This document shows, piece after piece, positions 48,410-57,919 of a DNA stretch of 64,000 nt; the stretch's first letter is position 1, and each line of letters begins with the position of its first letter. The notes under the pieces are model-generated. The model was not told the origin of the DNA. It saw only the letters and a program-made list of their open reading frames with translations, and searched no databases. This stretch comes from G963665925 sp963678925 (lineage in GTDB: Bacteria > Bacillota > Clostridia > Peptostreptococcales > Acidaminobacteraceae), in assembly GCA_963678925.1 (NCBI GenBank), contig OY787533.1:2976001-3040000 (forward strand). Direction: 5' to 3'. The position numbers and the translations under genes were made by a program.

Positions 48410-50686
48410 ATGAACCGAGCATACTTGAATGCATCACTGTCACCAGATGCACGTACTGAAATTCTTCTCTCAGAAATGACGGTGGAAGAAAAGGTCGGAC
48501 AACTTATGCAGATTTCCTGCATGAAAGCAGATCCGAAATTTGAAGATGGGAAAGCGACTGGCTGGATATATGGAAGAATGGACGATACAGATCGAAACAG
48601 CTGGGTACTGGAGAAGTTTGCGGGCTCCTTTCTCCACGTTCTCGGTGATGAGATAGATGTAATACAGGAAATGGCCCTAAAGACGCGTCTCGGAATTCCA
48701 GTACTGTTTGGCATTGATGCCATACATGGGCATGCGCTGCATAACGGTGCAACGATTTTTCCCTCACAGCTTGCGATGTCATGCAGCTGGGATCGGAATA
48801 TGATTGAGCAAATGGGTCGGGTGACTGCAAGGGAAGTTGCGGCAGATGGAATCCACTGGACTTTTTCACCAGTGCTGTGTATTGCAAGAGATTTAAGATG
48901 GGGCAGGGTGAACGAGACATTTGGAGAAGATCCATACTTGATCGGGGAGCTTGGAATGTCAATCATTAAGGGATATCAAGGCCGGACCCTTTCAGATTCA
49001 GACAGTATTTTAGCTTGTGCAAAGCATTATCTTGCCTACGGAGAATCTACGGGAGGTCGAGATGCTTATGATGCGCAAATCAGTATGCGAAAGGCTCGGG
49101 AAGTTTTTCTTCCACCTTTTGAAAAGGCAGTTGAAGCGGGCTGTGCGACCTTTATGACTGGATATCAGTCTGTCGACGGCAGGCCAGTGACAATACATGA
49201 GAAACTCATCAAGGATGTGTTGAAAGCCGAGCTGGGATTTGATGGTTTCGTGGTGACAGACTGGAACAATACAGAGAGTCTGATAACCCAGCAGAGGGTC
49301 GTGGCGGGTATGGATGAGGCAGCCACGCAGGCGCTTCTTGCAGGCAATGACATGATCATGAACACGCCTGCCTTTTATGAGACCATGGTGAGACTTGTAA
49401 AGAATCATTCGGTAAAAGAAGAGGCACTCGATGAGGCTGTCCGCCGAATCCTGCGCATCAAATTCAGAATGGGACTCTTTGAAAAGGCGGCCAAGCATGT
49501 TGACGCTGTTCAAGCGGATGTATCAGGAGCACCTGATATGGAAAAGGAAAATGCTGTTTATGCATGTGAGAAACATCTGAATGTCAATCTTGAGTTAACT
49601 CGAAAATCGGTCGTACTGCTTGAAAACAAGAAAAATCTACTTCCGCTGACTGAAAACAGTCAGTTCGGCAATTTGAAAAAAATTGCTGTAATCGGGCCAA
49701 ATGCGGATGATATTGCAGCCCAGTATGGTGACTGGACATACTTCACACACCCCTATCCCAAAGATGAAAAGCCACAAGAGCCCTTCTACACCATGCTTAG
49801 GGGGATACGAGAGATTTCCTCCAAATACGGAATCCAGGTTGACTATAGTAGAGGCTGTCACCTGATGCATGCAGATGATGCCCAGATTGAAGACGCTGTT
49901 TCTGCAGCAGAAAATGCTGATCTCGTTGTTGCTGTAGTTGGAGACTGCATTGAACAGAATGGCGAGTTCAAAGACCGTGCAAATTTAGACTTGTCCGGTG
50001 CGCAGCAGCATCTTCTTGAACGCCTGAAGGAGACAGGCAGGCCCCTGGTGGTCGTAATGGTAAATGGTAAACCATTGACTGTTCCATGGATAAAGGAACA
50101 TGCAGATGCCGTGATTGAAACCTTCAACGCAGGCATGTTTGGCGGTAAGGTTGTCGGTGAAATCCTATTTGGTGAAACATGCCCGACGGGTAAGCTGTCC
50201 ATATCCTTTGCACAGCATACCGGTCAGCTTCCGGTTTATTACAATCAGCTGCCGGGATGGCACGGCAGCAAGTATATGGATCTTCCTATGGAGCCGCTGT
50301 ATCCGTTTGGCTATGGATTGTCTTTCACAGAATTTGAATATGCCAATTTGAAACTGTCAAAGCATCGATGCAGTCCAGAGGAGACCATTATGGTTTCCGT
50401 AGATGTTACAAATACAGGCAGTGTGGATTCGGAAGAAATTGTTCAGCTGTATGTCAACGATGCAATCAGCAGTGTGATGACGCCGTTCATGGAGCTAAAA
50501 GGTTTTGAACGGGTTGCGATCAGAGCGGGCGAAACGATAACTGTCAATATGAAACTCTCTGTTTCTGATCTGTATGTCATAGACCTGAATGAAGAGAAAA
50601 CAGTAGAAGCGGGAACCTTTGAAATTATGGTCGGACCGGATTCGCGACAAGCGGTGCTTCTAAAATCGAACTTGACAGTCGCGTAA
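48410..50686 (+). CDS. glycoside hydrolase family 3 (beta-glucosidase/xylosidase-like)
   Basis: A 758-residue GH3 enzyme without signal peptide, so cytoplasmic. The first domain holds Lys-His-Tyr (about 215) and the nucleophile Asp in Gly-Phe-Val-Val-Thr-Asp-Trp-Asn (about 278-285). The second alpha/beta domain begins near 400 (Lys-Ile-Ala-Val-Ile-Gly-Pro-Asn-Ala, about 427-435), and a C-terminal fibronectin type III-like domain (about 660-750) ends the protein. It should hydrolyse beta-glucosides or similar beta-linked oligosaccharides. ATG 48410 has GAGGTGG 5 nt upstream; ATG 48377 has no spacing. Paired with the divergent AraC regulator; no sugar transporter is adjacent. Confidence 0.92.
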   Translation: MNRAYLNASLSPDARTEILLSEMTVEEKVGQLMQISCMKADPKFEDGKATGWIYGRMDDTDRNSWVLEKFAGSFLHVLGDEIDVIQEMALKTRLGIPVLFGIDAIHGHALHNGATIFPSQLAMSCSWDRNMIEQMGRVTAREVAADGIHWTFSPVLCIARDLRWGRVNETFGEDPYLIGELGMSIIKGYQGRTLSDSDSILACAKHYLAYGESTGGRDAYDAQISMRKAREVFLPPFEKAVEAGCATFMTGYQSVDGRPVTIHEKLIKDVLKAELGFDGFVVTDWNNTESLITQQRVVAGMDEAATQALLAGNDMIMNTPAFYETMVRLVKNHSVKEEALDEAVRRILRIKFRMGLFEKAAKHVDAVQADVSGAPDMEKENAVYACEKHLNVNLELTRKSVVLLENKKNLLPLTENSQFGNLKKIAVIGPNADDIAAQYGDWTYFTHPYPKDEKPQEPFYTMLRGIREISSKYGIQVDYSRGCHLMHADDAQIEDAVSAAENADLVVAVVGDCIEQNGEFKDRANLDLSGAQQHLLERLKETGRPLVVVMVNGKPLTVPWIKEHADAVIETFNAGMFGGKVVGEILFGETCPTGKLSISFAQHTGQLPVYYNQLPGWHGSKYMDLPMEPLYPFGYGLSFTEFEYANLKLSKHRCSPEETIMVSVDVTNTGSVDSEEIVQLYVNDAISSVMTPFMELKGFERVAIRAGETITVNMKLSVSDLYVIDLNEEKTVEAGTFEIMVGPDSRQAVLLKSNLTVA

Positions 50687-50695
50687 AAAGCCTTC

Positions 50696-50749
50696 ATGCT
50701 TCAATAGAATGAAGCAGATATTTTTGGCATTTGCCAAAAATATCTGCTT
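50696..50749 (+). repeat. perfect 18-bp hairpin plus competing upstream hairpin
   Basis: AAGCAGATATTTTTGGCA (50712-50729) pairs perfectly with 50732-50749 around a 2-nt gap. TGCTTCA (50697-50703) can instead pair with TGAAGCA (50710-50716), overlapping the arm. It follows the GH3 stop by 9 nt. It may terminate GH3 transcription, although there is no T run after it. Confidence 0.6.
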
Positions 50750-50768
50750 TGAACCTCCCTAAAAGAGA

Positions 50769-50774
50769 TATAAT
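50769..50774 (+). promoter_or_regulatory. -10 element for the CGGC protein gene
   Basis: TATAAT at 50769-50774, 20 bp before TTG 50794. The possible -35 TTGAAC is too close (14 bp). Confidence 0.4.
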
Positions 50775-50793
50775 AAAAGTGGAGGTGATTAGA

Positions 50794-51231
50794 TTGAAAA
50801 AAATTGGTATTGTCATCTGCGACCGCTACAGTACATGTGCGGGCGGGAAATGCTTCAGGGCCCTAAAAGAAAGGGTTGGCGGTTTTGAAAGATACAAGGA
50901 TGAAGATGTAGAACTGGTAGGTTACACGACCTGTGGCGGTTGTCCTGGGGGCAACATTGAATATGCACCTGAGGAAATGAAAAAGAACGGTGCGGAAATC
51001 CTGCATCTGGCGACGGGCTTTGTTGTTGGGTATCCACCCTGTCCGCATCTTTTTGAGTTTATGAAGTTCGTTCCAGAAAAGTATGGCATGGACCTTGTTG
51101 TTGGAACACATCCGATACCTGAAAAGTATTATACAACCCATGTTGAGCTTGGAACCTGGAAAGAGGAGAAATGGCAGGAAGCCATTAAGGATGTCTTGCC
51201 AGTTAAAGATATCAGGCTGGCGTATGATTAA
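50794..51231 (+). CDS. CGGC-domain protein
   Basis: A 145-residue cysteine-rich protein. It has Ile-Cys-Asp-Arg-Tyr-Ser-Thr-Cys-Ala-Gly-Gly-Lys-Cys (about 7-19), Thr-Thr-Cys-Gly-Gly-Cys-Pro-Gly-Gly (about 44-52, the name-giving CGGC) and Tyr-Pro-Pro-Cys-Pro-His (about 82-87), the conserved pattern of the putative metal-binding CGGC domain found mostly in anaerobes. Function unknown; a metal or Fe-S role is inferred from the cysteines. The start is TTG 50794, supported by GGAGGTGATT at 50781-50790; upstream in-frame codons have no ribosome site and would overlap the promoter. Confidence 0.87.
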   Translation: MKKIGIVICDRYSTCAGGKCFRALKERVGGFERYKDEDVELVGYTTCGGCPGGNIEYAPEEMKKNGAEILHLATGFVVGYPPCPHLFEFMKFVPEKYGMDLVVGTHPIPEKYYTTHVELGTWKEEKWQEAIKDVLPVKDIRLAYD

Positions 51232-51258
51232 ATACATAAATGTAAGTTGCTGAAGTTT

Positions 51259-51310
51259 AGCCGCACCACATCCAGAATGTCTGAGGGACAGGATGTGTGT
51301 GCGGCTTTTA
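51259..51310 (+). terminator. Rho-independent terminator
   Basis: AGCCGCAC (51259-51266) pairs with GTGCGGCT (51299-51306), with inner ACATCC/GGATGT, followed by TTT. Confidence 0.82.
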
Positions 51311-51599
51311 TGCTTATTTGTTAATGCGAATACCACGAACCCAGATGGCGTCAATTTGTGTTAACGCAATGAAATCAAATTGTTAAAAGGGAAGCTTAAC
51401 AAAGACTTAACTCAGGGTCGAAAAGTGTATGTTTTCTTCACGATTTTTAACTTTACACGGGGTTGAAACTGGTATAGAATGTTGTCGCTGTAGAGGCTAT
51501 TTTGGATTTTTTGAGCCAAAAGGCAGGAATCACAATTAAGTGATTTACACGTTTCACATGCAAGTGAAGTGCTTTTTAGTCAAGGAAATGAGTGAAGCA
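51311..51599. other. intergenic region before the TIM-barrel gene
   Basis: Apart from the promoter at 51452-51480 nothing is recognised. It contains several GTTAA/TTAAC words but no clear long repeat. Confidence 0.4.
51452..51480 (+). promoter_or_regulatory. sigma-70 promoter
   Basis: TTTACA (51452-51457), a 17-bp spacer and TAGAAT (51475-51480). Confidence 0.55.
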
Positions 51600-52649
51600 A
51601 TGAAGTATTTGATCGGTTACATACCATCAGAAGTAGACGCATTCAGGGATATTCTGCCCTTTGTTTTGACCTCTATGGAAATTGAGGGGATTGAAGTCAA
51701 TTTTTCGGAGTATGAGTCGACAGAGTGGCTGGAGTATAATATTGACCTGGCAAGAAAACTGACAGCTAAGGGAAAGACATATCAGATACATTTACCGGAA
51801 ATGACAAGTGCTAACCTGCATATACTGGATAAACTGGAGCATATCATTCCGGAAGTAGGCGGGCAGATCAACGCGGTTCTCCACCACGCGCTGGGGAAAA
51901 CAGTTGAAGAGGATATCGCTCTGACATTTGAAATGCTCGACATGATCTACAAATATCTTGAGGAACGCAATTTGAATGTCGTCATCCATTTGGAAAATCT
52001 TAATGTTATTCGTTCGCTGGATATTTTTCCAAAGGAGAGACATGAAGCCATGCGCCATATAGTGGGGCGTGAGAGAATAAACATCAATCGAATTGATGAA
52101 ATTCTTCAGGAATATCCTGCACTGAAACTCTGTCTAGATTGCGGCCATGTGATTTCAGACAAGCTTGAGTTTGGATTGACACCCCTGCAAAAGCAGCGGG
52201 TTGGCAATATTCACATACATGACGCGGACGAGCATTCAGACCACAAATTGAATGGTAGCTGTACAGATATCCGATTGACAGATGCATTTGTGAAAAGTGT
52301 TTTCAATCTGGAAAGTTACAGCGGCTATGGCGTTATTGAAGTTGCAAAGGTGAACCTTGGTTCAAACACAGAAGAAACCATCAAGATACTTGAAAAGGAG
52401 ATACAACTCATGAAGGGTCAGCATTACACAGATATCGTATTCACAGACGGCGAGAAAATGCCAAGAGATAGAGCAACAGAGGACTGTGCCAAGTGCGGTT
52501 CTAAGAAGGGTGAGTTCCACCAGTCATACTGCGAGGCAGAAATATGTCCAATGTGTGGAAAATACCTATCGGAGTGCAATCATATGGAAGGCTATGAAAT
52601 CGTGGGTGACCACAGTCTGAGCACTGCACCCGTAGAACTTTCTGCATAA
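51600..52649 (+). CDS. sugar-isomerase/AP-endonuclease-type TIM barrel with C-terminal zinc-ribbon
   Basis: A 349-residue protein in two parts. Residues 1-265 form a xylose-isomerase-like TIM barrel: Tyr-Gln-Ile-His-Leu-Pro-Glu (about 60-66), Val-Ile-His-Leu-Glu-Asn (about 127-132), Leu-Cys-Leu-Asp-Cys-Gly-His (about 177-183) and Ile-His-Ile-His-Asp-Ala (about 207-212) supply the metal ligands of that fold. Residues about 292-330 carry a Cys-rich tail, Cys-Ala-Lys-Cys-Gly then Cys-Pro-Met-Cys-Gly and a final Cys-Asn-His, a zinc-ribbon-like module. The barrel resembles CbiR-type and other epimerases, but function is unknown. The start is uncertain: ATG 51600 or ATG 51588. Confidence 0.72.
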   Translation: MKYLIGYIPSEVDAFRDILPFVLTSMEIEGIEVNFSEYESTEWLEYNIDLARKLTAKGKTYQIHLPEMTSANLHILDKLEHIIPEVGGQINAVLHHALGKTVEEDIALTFEMLDMIYKYLEERNLNVVIHLENLNVIRSLDIFPKERHEAMRHIVGRERININRIDEILQEYPALKLCLDCGHVISDKLEFGLTPLQKQRVGNIHIHDADEHSDHKLNGSCTDIRLTDAFVKSVFNLESYSGYGVIEVAKVNLGSNTEETIKILEKEIQLMKGQHYTDIVFTDGEKMPRDRATEDCAKCGSKKGEFHQSYCEAEICPMCGKYLSECNHMEGYEIVGDHSLSTAPVELSA

Positions 52650-52666
52650 AACCAAGTTTGCATGTT

Positions 52667-52724
52667 AAAGGTGCTGTCGATAAGATTCTCAGCTTGAGAG
52701 GCTTATCGACAGCACCTTTTTTTT
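52667..52724 (+). terminator. Rho-independent terminator
   Basis: A perfect 18-bp stem (52667-52684 with 52702-52719) followed by T8. Confidence 0.93.
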
Positions 52725-52755
52725 GTTTTCCAGAGCCTGATTGAGTCGGATGGGT

Positions 52756-55700
52756 CTAGTTTTTTTTCAGCAGCTTTTCAAGTTCTTCAGGTGGCATGGG
52801 CTTATAGTAATAATAGCCCTGGATTTCATCACACTTGTTCTCCTGAAGATAGTTCAGCTGATTCTTGTATTCCACGCCTTCGGCAATTACCTTGATTTTG
52901 AGGTTTTTGGAGAGGTCCACGATGGAACGGATGATGGCGCGGTCCTTATCACTTGTCTCGATGCCGTCAATGAACTGCTTGTCAATTTTGATCTTGTCGA
53001 TTGGCAGCATCTTGAGGCGGCTGAGCGAGGAATAGTCTGTTCCAAAATCGTCAATGGAAATGAGAACGCCTCTGTCCTTTATACTTCCAAGCAGGTTGAG
53101 CACGGGTTCAATATCACCCATTGCAACACTTTCGGTGATTTCAAGTTCAAGGAGCGTTGACTGCATTCCAGTTTTCTGCAATATATCTTGAACCTGATTT
53201 GGAAAGTTGACCAGCTTGAGCTGTTTGGTGGAAACATTGACAGCCATGAGCAGGGACTGGTACCCAGCCTCCTCCCATTTCTTATTTTGAGTACAGGCCG
53301 TCTTGAGAACCCATTTTCCGATTTCATTGATAATACCGATTTTTTCGGCAATCGGAATGAAAACAGCTGGTGAAATAAAGCCGAGTTCCGGATGCTGCCA
53401 GCGAATCAGGGCTTCAACACCAATGATTTCTTCAGTGCGTGCGTCCACCTGGGGCTGGTAATGCAAATAGAATTCCTCCCGTTCAAGGGCTTTGTACAAG
53501 CCTTTAACGATTCTGTTGATATCTCTCTGCTCATTTTTCAGCGCCTCAGAGCAGAGATAAATCTGGTTCCTTCCAAGGTGCTTGGCCTTGTACATTGCAG
53601 CATTTGCATTTTTTACAAGACTGGCCGTCGTATCGCCATCAGAAGGATACACCGAAATGCCAATACTTACAGTCGGCTGAAACTCCTGATCATTTATGGA
53701 GAGGGGTTCGCGCAGTACAGCACTGAGCAGCTGGGCCGCGCTTGTGATTTCAAGGTCGTTTGCAGTATTTTTCAAAATGCAAATGAACTCGTTGCCGGCA
53801 TATCGGCCTACTGTACAGGTGTTTTTTGAGTTTTCGAGCAGCTTGTTGGAAAGCGTCTTGATGAGGGTATCACCGCCATCGTGGCCCAAAGTATCATTGA
53901 CAAGTCTGAGAGAGTCAATCTCAATGAAGATAACGCCGATTTTTGATTCTGACTTCTTGGCGTCTTCAATGGCCTGATCCAGTTCACTGGTCAGAGCCCG
54001 GCGATTGAGCAGGTTTGTCAGGTAATCGTGGTTGGCAGTGTACAAAATGTCATTTCCCATGTCCACTCTTTTGATGGTATGCGACAGCAGGTTGAATATG
54101 ATATTCAAGAGGTCAACATTTTTAAGCGCAACCAGACCTGCTGTTCCCATATTTTCTATGCAGAATAAGGACAGTGTGCCGTTGCTTCTTGAAATTGGAA
54201 TGAAGATGATATTGTATATGTCATAGTCATTCAGAACGGCTTTTAAAACATGTGCCGATTCAGGAAGTTCGGAAGTGCTCTCAATAAAGACTGGTTTATT
54301 GCCGGAGAGTTGCTGAGTAAGCCACATTTCTCCTGTAAGTACGATGCTGTCATGACTGTTACGGTTTACAGTCTCAGGCGTAAACCATTTTCCCGTACTG
54401 CGAAGTGGTGATTTTACATCCTTTTGGGAGAAATAGATTACCCTATTTGCATCCAGAATCGCGCCTAGGTTGGGAAGCATTTGATTAATGCGTTCATTAA
54501 GATTAACATGCGTTACAGATATCAAGTCTGTAGATATGCAGGAAATCAGCTTTTGGACCTTAAGCTGCTGCATGTTTTCCTGCCAGCGTTTTCGATAGAT
54601 ATCATTTACAAACTTGGCCATTAGGAATACTAGAATGATAATCAGAATACGCTGCAGGTATTCATGGCCGGTTATAGGAATAGTTATACGCGGCATTTGC
54701 CTCCAGGCAACAAGCTGTGTGAGAATCATTGATATTGCAATCACATAGAGGTTGAGACGTGTGTTGAATGCCAGGGAGAAGATGATCAGAACAAAGGGAA
54801 AGGCCCAGATGGTTGTTGTTGAAGTATCAGCAGCAGAGAGTGTTATCAGAAAAATTGAAGCAGCGAGAATGCTTAAGCTGACAGTGTCCTTCTTATCCTC
54901 TTTGAGGGGTGAATGCTGAATCCACAGAACAGCAAGCCCTATGCCGGCAACCAGCAAAGATATCGCGAAAGCTAGAAGTATGGATTGCTGGTGAATGACA
55001 AACTTATGGAAAAAGTTCATAAGTGCGCCCAAAATGAAAATGAAGGCAACATAATGATAAAGCTTGATGCGCGTACTTCTATTGAAAATCAGATTTGAGT
55101 TTTCATTGCTTTCAGGGACCATGAGTCCATATTGCTTGATGGTATAGTAAATGGCAAGTGTGGGAACGAGTACGAAAATAGGCCCGAGCTGTGGTATGGG
55201 ATAAAAGAGTGGAAGTAGCTGATCCACAATAGTTCCCCCAATCAGGGTGAAGGCAAAGGACAAGAGGATGATGAAGGCTTTCTTCTTATCAGATGCCGCC
55301 TCGGAGGCTTTGCCCCATTTCCACACGAGAAAGAGCCCAATCAAAGTATAGGCAATGTAATAGGCCTTGAAGAATAGGGAGGCAAAATTGATTTCAGTTA
55401 TGGATAGCCAGCCATACTTTGTGAGTTCGTAGGATCCGTTATTGCTGAAGCTTCCAGGTGCGATGGAAAACATATAGACGGTAAAAAAGGCCGGCAGATA
55501 GAGCAGAACATAATGCCAGCGAGTTTTGAGTCTGGAATCCTCCTGTGTGATTAATAAGAAGAAATGCAGGAGCAAGCTGTAGAGCGTTCCCCAACCAAGC
55601 GCGGCGAGATGGTTCCAAAATATGCTGTATCCAACTTGACGCGCTTGCATGCTCATGGCGAAGCCAAGAGACCAGATGGACATGGAGGCGCATATAAAGA

Positions 55701-55815
55701 AGAAAACAATATTGGTTTTCCTTTTATAGTTCATATATAAACCGTATATTCCCAGAATGCTATAGACCAGAAACGTCAGATAAAAAGCTGTTGATACGCC
55801 GATTCCTAAAGACAT
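52756..55815 (-). CDS. membrane GGDEF-EAL protein, probable c-di-GMP phosphodiesterase
   Basis: A 1019-residue protein. The N-terminal 410 residues contain many membrane segments (a 7TM histidine-kinase-type sensor followed by about five more). A GAF-like domain (about 425-585) precedes a GGDEF domain (about 595-755) and an EAL domain (about 770-1015). The GGDEF signature reads Ala-Gly-Asn-Glu-Phe, so cyclase activity is unlikely. The EAL side is intact: Glu-Ala-Leu-Ile-Arg-Trp, Asp-Asp-Phe-Gly-Thr-Asp-Tyr-Ser-Ser-Leu, Lys-Ile-Asp-Lys, Ala-Glu-Gly-Val-Glu. It should degrade c-di-GMP, opposing the cyclase at 32840; the degenerate domain may bind GTP as a regulator. Confidence 0.9.
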   Translation of the reverse strand: MSLGIGVSTAFYLTFLVYSILGIYGLYMNYKRKTNIVFFFICASMSIWSLGFAMSMQARQVGYSIFWNHLAALGWGTLYSLLLHFFLLITQEDSRLKTRWHYVLLYLPAFFTVYMFSIAPGSFSNNGSYELTKYGWLSITEINFASLFFKAYYIAYTLIGLFLVWKWGKASEAASDKKKAFIILLSFAFTLIGGTIVDQLLPLFYPIPQLGPIFVLVPTLAIYYTIKQYGLMVPESNENSNLIFNRSTRIKLYHYVAFIFILGALMNFFHKFVIHQQSILLAFAISLLVAGIGLAVLWIQHSPLKEDKKDTVSLSILAASIFLITLSAADTSTTTIWAFPFVLIIFSLAFNTRLNLYVIAISMILTQLVAWRQMPRITIPITGHEYLQRILIIILVFLMAKFVNDIYRKRWQENMQQLKVQKLISCISTDLISVTHVNLNERINQMLPNLGAILDANRVIYFSQKDVKSPLRSTGKWFTPETVNRNSHDSIVLTGEMWLTQQLSGNKPVFIESTSELPESAHVLKAVLNDYDIYNIIFIPISRSNGTLSLFCIENMGTAGLVALKNVDLLNIIFNLLSHTIKRVDMGNDILYTANHDYLTNLLNRRALTSELDQAIEDAKKSESKIGVIFIEIDSLRLVNDTLGHDGGDTLIKTLSNKLLENSKNTCTVGRYAGNEFICILKNTANDLEITSAAQLLSAVLREPLSINDQEFQPTVSIGISVYPSDGDTTASLVKNANAAMYKAKHLGRNQIYLCSEALKNEQRDINRIVKGLYKALEREEFYLHYQPQVDARTEEIIGVEALIRWQHPELGFISPAVFIPIAEKIGIINEIGKWVLKTACTQNKKWEEAGYQSLLMAVNVSTKQLKLVNFPNQVQDILQKTGMQSTLLELEITESVAMGDIEPVLNLLGSIKDRGVLISIDDFGTDYSSLSRLKMLPIDKIKIDKQFIDGIETSDKDRAIIRSIVDLSKNLKIKVIAEGVEYKNQLNYLQENKCDEIQGYYYYKPMPPEELEKLLKKN

Positions 55816-55952
55816 GATGTGCCTCCTGCAGATAACGCTGTTGTCATAATAATGATAGACTATAGGTATTATAAAATTATACCCAGTTCTGTATTGTATT
55901 ATTAACCCAGCGACAAGTTTTCACCGAAACTATTCGCTAGATGTCCGGTATT

Positions 55953-55961
55953 TGATATAAT
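55953..55961 (+). promoter_or_regulatory. extended -10 promoter of the sigma-54 activator gene
   Basis: TGA TATAAT at 55953-55961, about 50 bp before the ATG. The -35 is poor. Confidence 0.5.
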
Positions 55962-56012
55962 ACAGAATAAATATAGAGTGGTTGGTCAGGCAGAATACGG
56001 GAGGGGGAGAGT

Positions 56013-57905
56013 ATGATGCATAATGACGCAGTCAAATCTTATATAAAAACCTCGCATAAGCGATGTCGTGAATACCAGATTGATGAAGACAGAATGGTCA
56101 GCCGGAAGTTTGTCCGTGGCCATGAGTTGAATCAGCTACTTGTAGATAATAGTGAACTGATTATTACGGCACGGCCCTTTATTGAGCAGATTGTTGATTT
56201 TGTACGCGGTTCGGGTTTTTTTGTCATGCTGACAGATGCAGAAGGATGTATTCTCTATGTGTCAGGCGATGATGAAATCGTCAAGAAGTCCATCAGCTAT
56301 GAAATGGTTCCAGGAGCCTACATGTCAGAAGCCTGCATTGGAACCAATGCCATGGGAACGGCAATCGCTGAAGACAGACCTGTTCAGATATCAGGAAAAG
56401 AACATTTTATTAAGGCTTATCATTCGTGGACCTGCTCCGGCGCACCGATTCATGATGAAAATGGAAAAATTATCGGATCCCTTGACTTGACGGGCAACTA
56501 TGACTGTGTAAACTGTCATACCCTGGGCATGGTCGTTTCAGCAGTCAAGGCAATTGAATATTCCATGAGTCTTACAAAGAAGAATCAACTGCTGAAAAAT
56601 TCACATGCTCTGGTTAGGTCCCTTATTGACTCCATTCGTGAGGGCATTGTCTACATAGATAAGTTGGGCAATATTGTGAGCTGCAATGACCAGGCCTGTA
56701 AAATGCTTGGATACAGTAAAAATATCTTGGAATCCATGCATGTGCAAAATCTTGTGGAAGACTGGGAAAGCTATAGAAGCGCAGTGGTCAACTCCGACAT
56801 ATTCAATGAAGAAGTACGCATACATTCAAAGACGAACAGAATGTATTTCAATATGAGTCTTTACCGTATCCAGGACCAGGGTGATGTCCAGGGCTGTATT
56901 CTTATGATTGAAGATGCAAAGAAGGTACGAAAGCTTGCAAATAAGATACTTGGTCGAAAGGCCATTTACACCTTTAACGATATCATCGGTGATTCTGAAG
57001 CCATGCGGGAAACTGTAGCCTTTGCCAAAAAGGTTGCAGACAGCAGATCGACAGTCTTGATTACTGGAGAAAGCGGATGCGGCAAGGAACTCTTTGCCCA
57101 GTCCATTCATAACTTCAGTCCAAGAAAAGACGAGCCCTTTGTTGCGATAAATTCAGGTGCCATTCCCAGAACCCTTATTGAGTCAGAACTCTTCGGCTAT
57201 GACGAGGGCGCCTTTACTGGTGCCAAGCGTGGAGGCCAGGTTGGAAAATTTGAAATTGCAGACGGTGGCACCCTATTCCTTGATGAGATTGGTGAACTGC
57301 CCCTTGAAATGCAACCGAAACTCCTTCGCGTGATTGAGGAAGGGACCCTGGTGCGCGTTGGCGGTACCGAAGAATTTCGTGTCAATGTGCGTATTATTGC
57401 CGCGACGAATAAGGATTTAAAAGCAGAAGTTGAAAAGGGCAATTTCAGGCGAGACCTATACTACAGGCTCAATGTCATCCCCATTGAGTTACCGTCTCTC
57501 AGAGAGCGAAAATCGGATATTCCACTCCTTGTAGATCACTTTATGAAAGTCATTTCTGAGAGAATAAACAAACGGCCGGTTGGGATTACCGATTATGATA
57601 TGCGAAGGCTTACGGCCCATGACTGGCCAGGAAACGTCCGGGAGCTGGAAAATTATATTGAGCTTGCCATAAACAAGGAACGGCTTGATATGGAACATCT
57701 GGTTGAAGACCAGGAATGCGTAGATGTCACACCTCTACCTGAGTTTACTGCAGGCACACTTGATGATATGGAAAAGCACCACATAATAAATGTATTGAAA
57801 TCTGTGGCCTATAATATTACAACAGCTGCGAAAATACTGGGTATTGGAAGAAATACCTTGTATAGAAAACTTGAAAAGCATGACATATTGTTAGAAAAAT
57901 CATAA
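56013..57905 (+). CDS. sigma-54-dependent enhancer-binding protein (AcoR-like, GAF-PAS-AAA-Fis)
   Basis: A 630-residue activator. A GAF-type sensor (about 60-190) contains Cys-Ile-Gly-Thr-Asn-Ala-Met-Gly-Thr-Ala and His-Ser-Trp-Thr-Cys-Ser-Gly-Ala-Pro-Ile, as in AcoR-type regulators. A PAS domain (about 200-300) follows, then the AAA+ ATPase (about 330-560) with Walker A Gly-Glu-Ser-Gly-Cys-Gly-Lys-Glu and the sigma-54-contacting Gly-Ala-Phe-Thr-Gly-Ala loop. The C-terminus is a Fis-type helix-turn-helix (Ala-Ala-Lys-Ile-Leu-Gly-Ile-Gly-Arg-Asn-Thr-Leu). Extra cysteines around 170 (Cys-Val-Asn-Cys-His) might bind metal. A -24/-12 promoter and paired enhancer-like repeats lie directly downstream, so it probably activates the tungsten cofactor operon. 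Confidence 0.92.
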   Translation: MMHNDAVKSYIKTSHKRCREYQIDEDRMVSRKFVRGHELNQLLVDNSELIITARPFIEQIVDFVRGSGFFVMLTDAEGCILYVSGDDEIVKKSISYEMVPGAYMSEACIGTNAMGTAIAEDRPVQISGKEHFIKAYHSWTCSGAPIHDENGKIIGSLDLTGNYDCVNCHTLGMVVSAVKAIEYSMSLTKKNQLLKNSHALVRSLIDSIREGIVYIDKLGNIVSCNDQACKMLGYSKNILESMHVQNLVEDWESYRSAVVNSDIFNEEVRIHSKTNRMYFNMSLYRIQDQGDVQGCILMIEDAKKVRKLANKILGRKAIYTFNDIIGDSEAMRETVAFAKKVADSRSTVLITGESGCGKELFAQSIHNFSPRKDEPFVAINSGAIPRTLIESELFGYDEGAFTGAKRGGQVGKFEIADGGTLFLDEIGELPLEMQPKLLRVIEEGTLVRVGGTEEFRVNVRIIAATNKDLKAEVEKGNFRRDLYYRLNVIPIELPSLRERKSDIPLLVDHFMKVISERINKRPVGITDYDMRRLTAHDWPGNVRELENYIELAINKERLDMEHLVEDQECVDVTPLPEFTAGTLDDMEKHHIINVLKSVAYNITTAAKILGIGRNTLYRKLEKHDILLEKS

Positions 57906-57919
57906 TTTATAAAATAAAT

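Noticed and set aside
52741..53160. 139-codon plus-strand frame opposite the GGDEF-EAL gene
   Set aside because: Antisense to a well-supported EAL domain and lacking a ribosome site.
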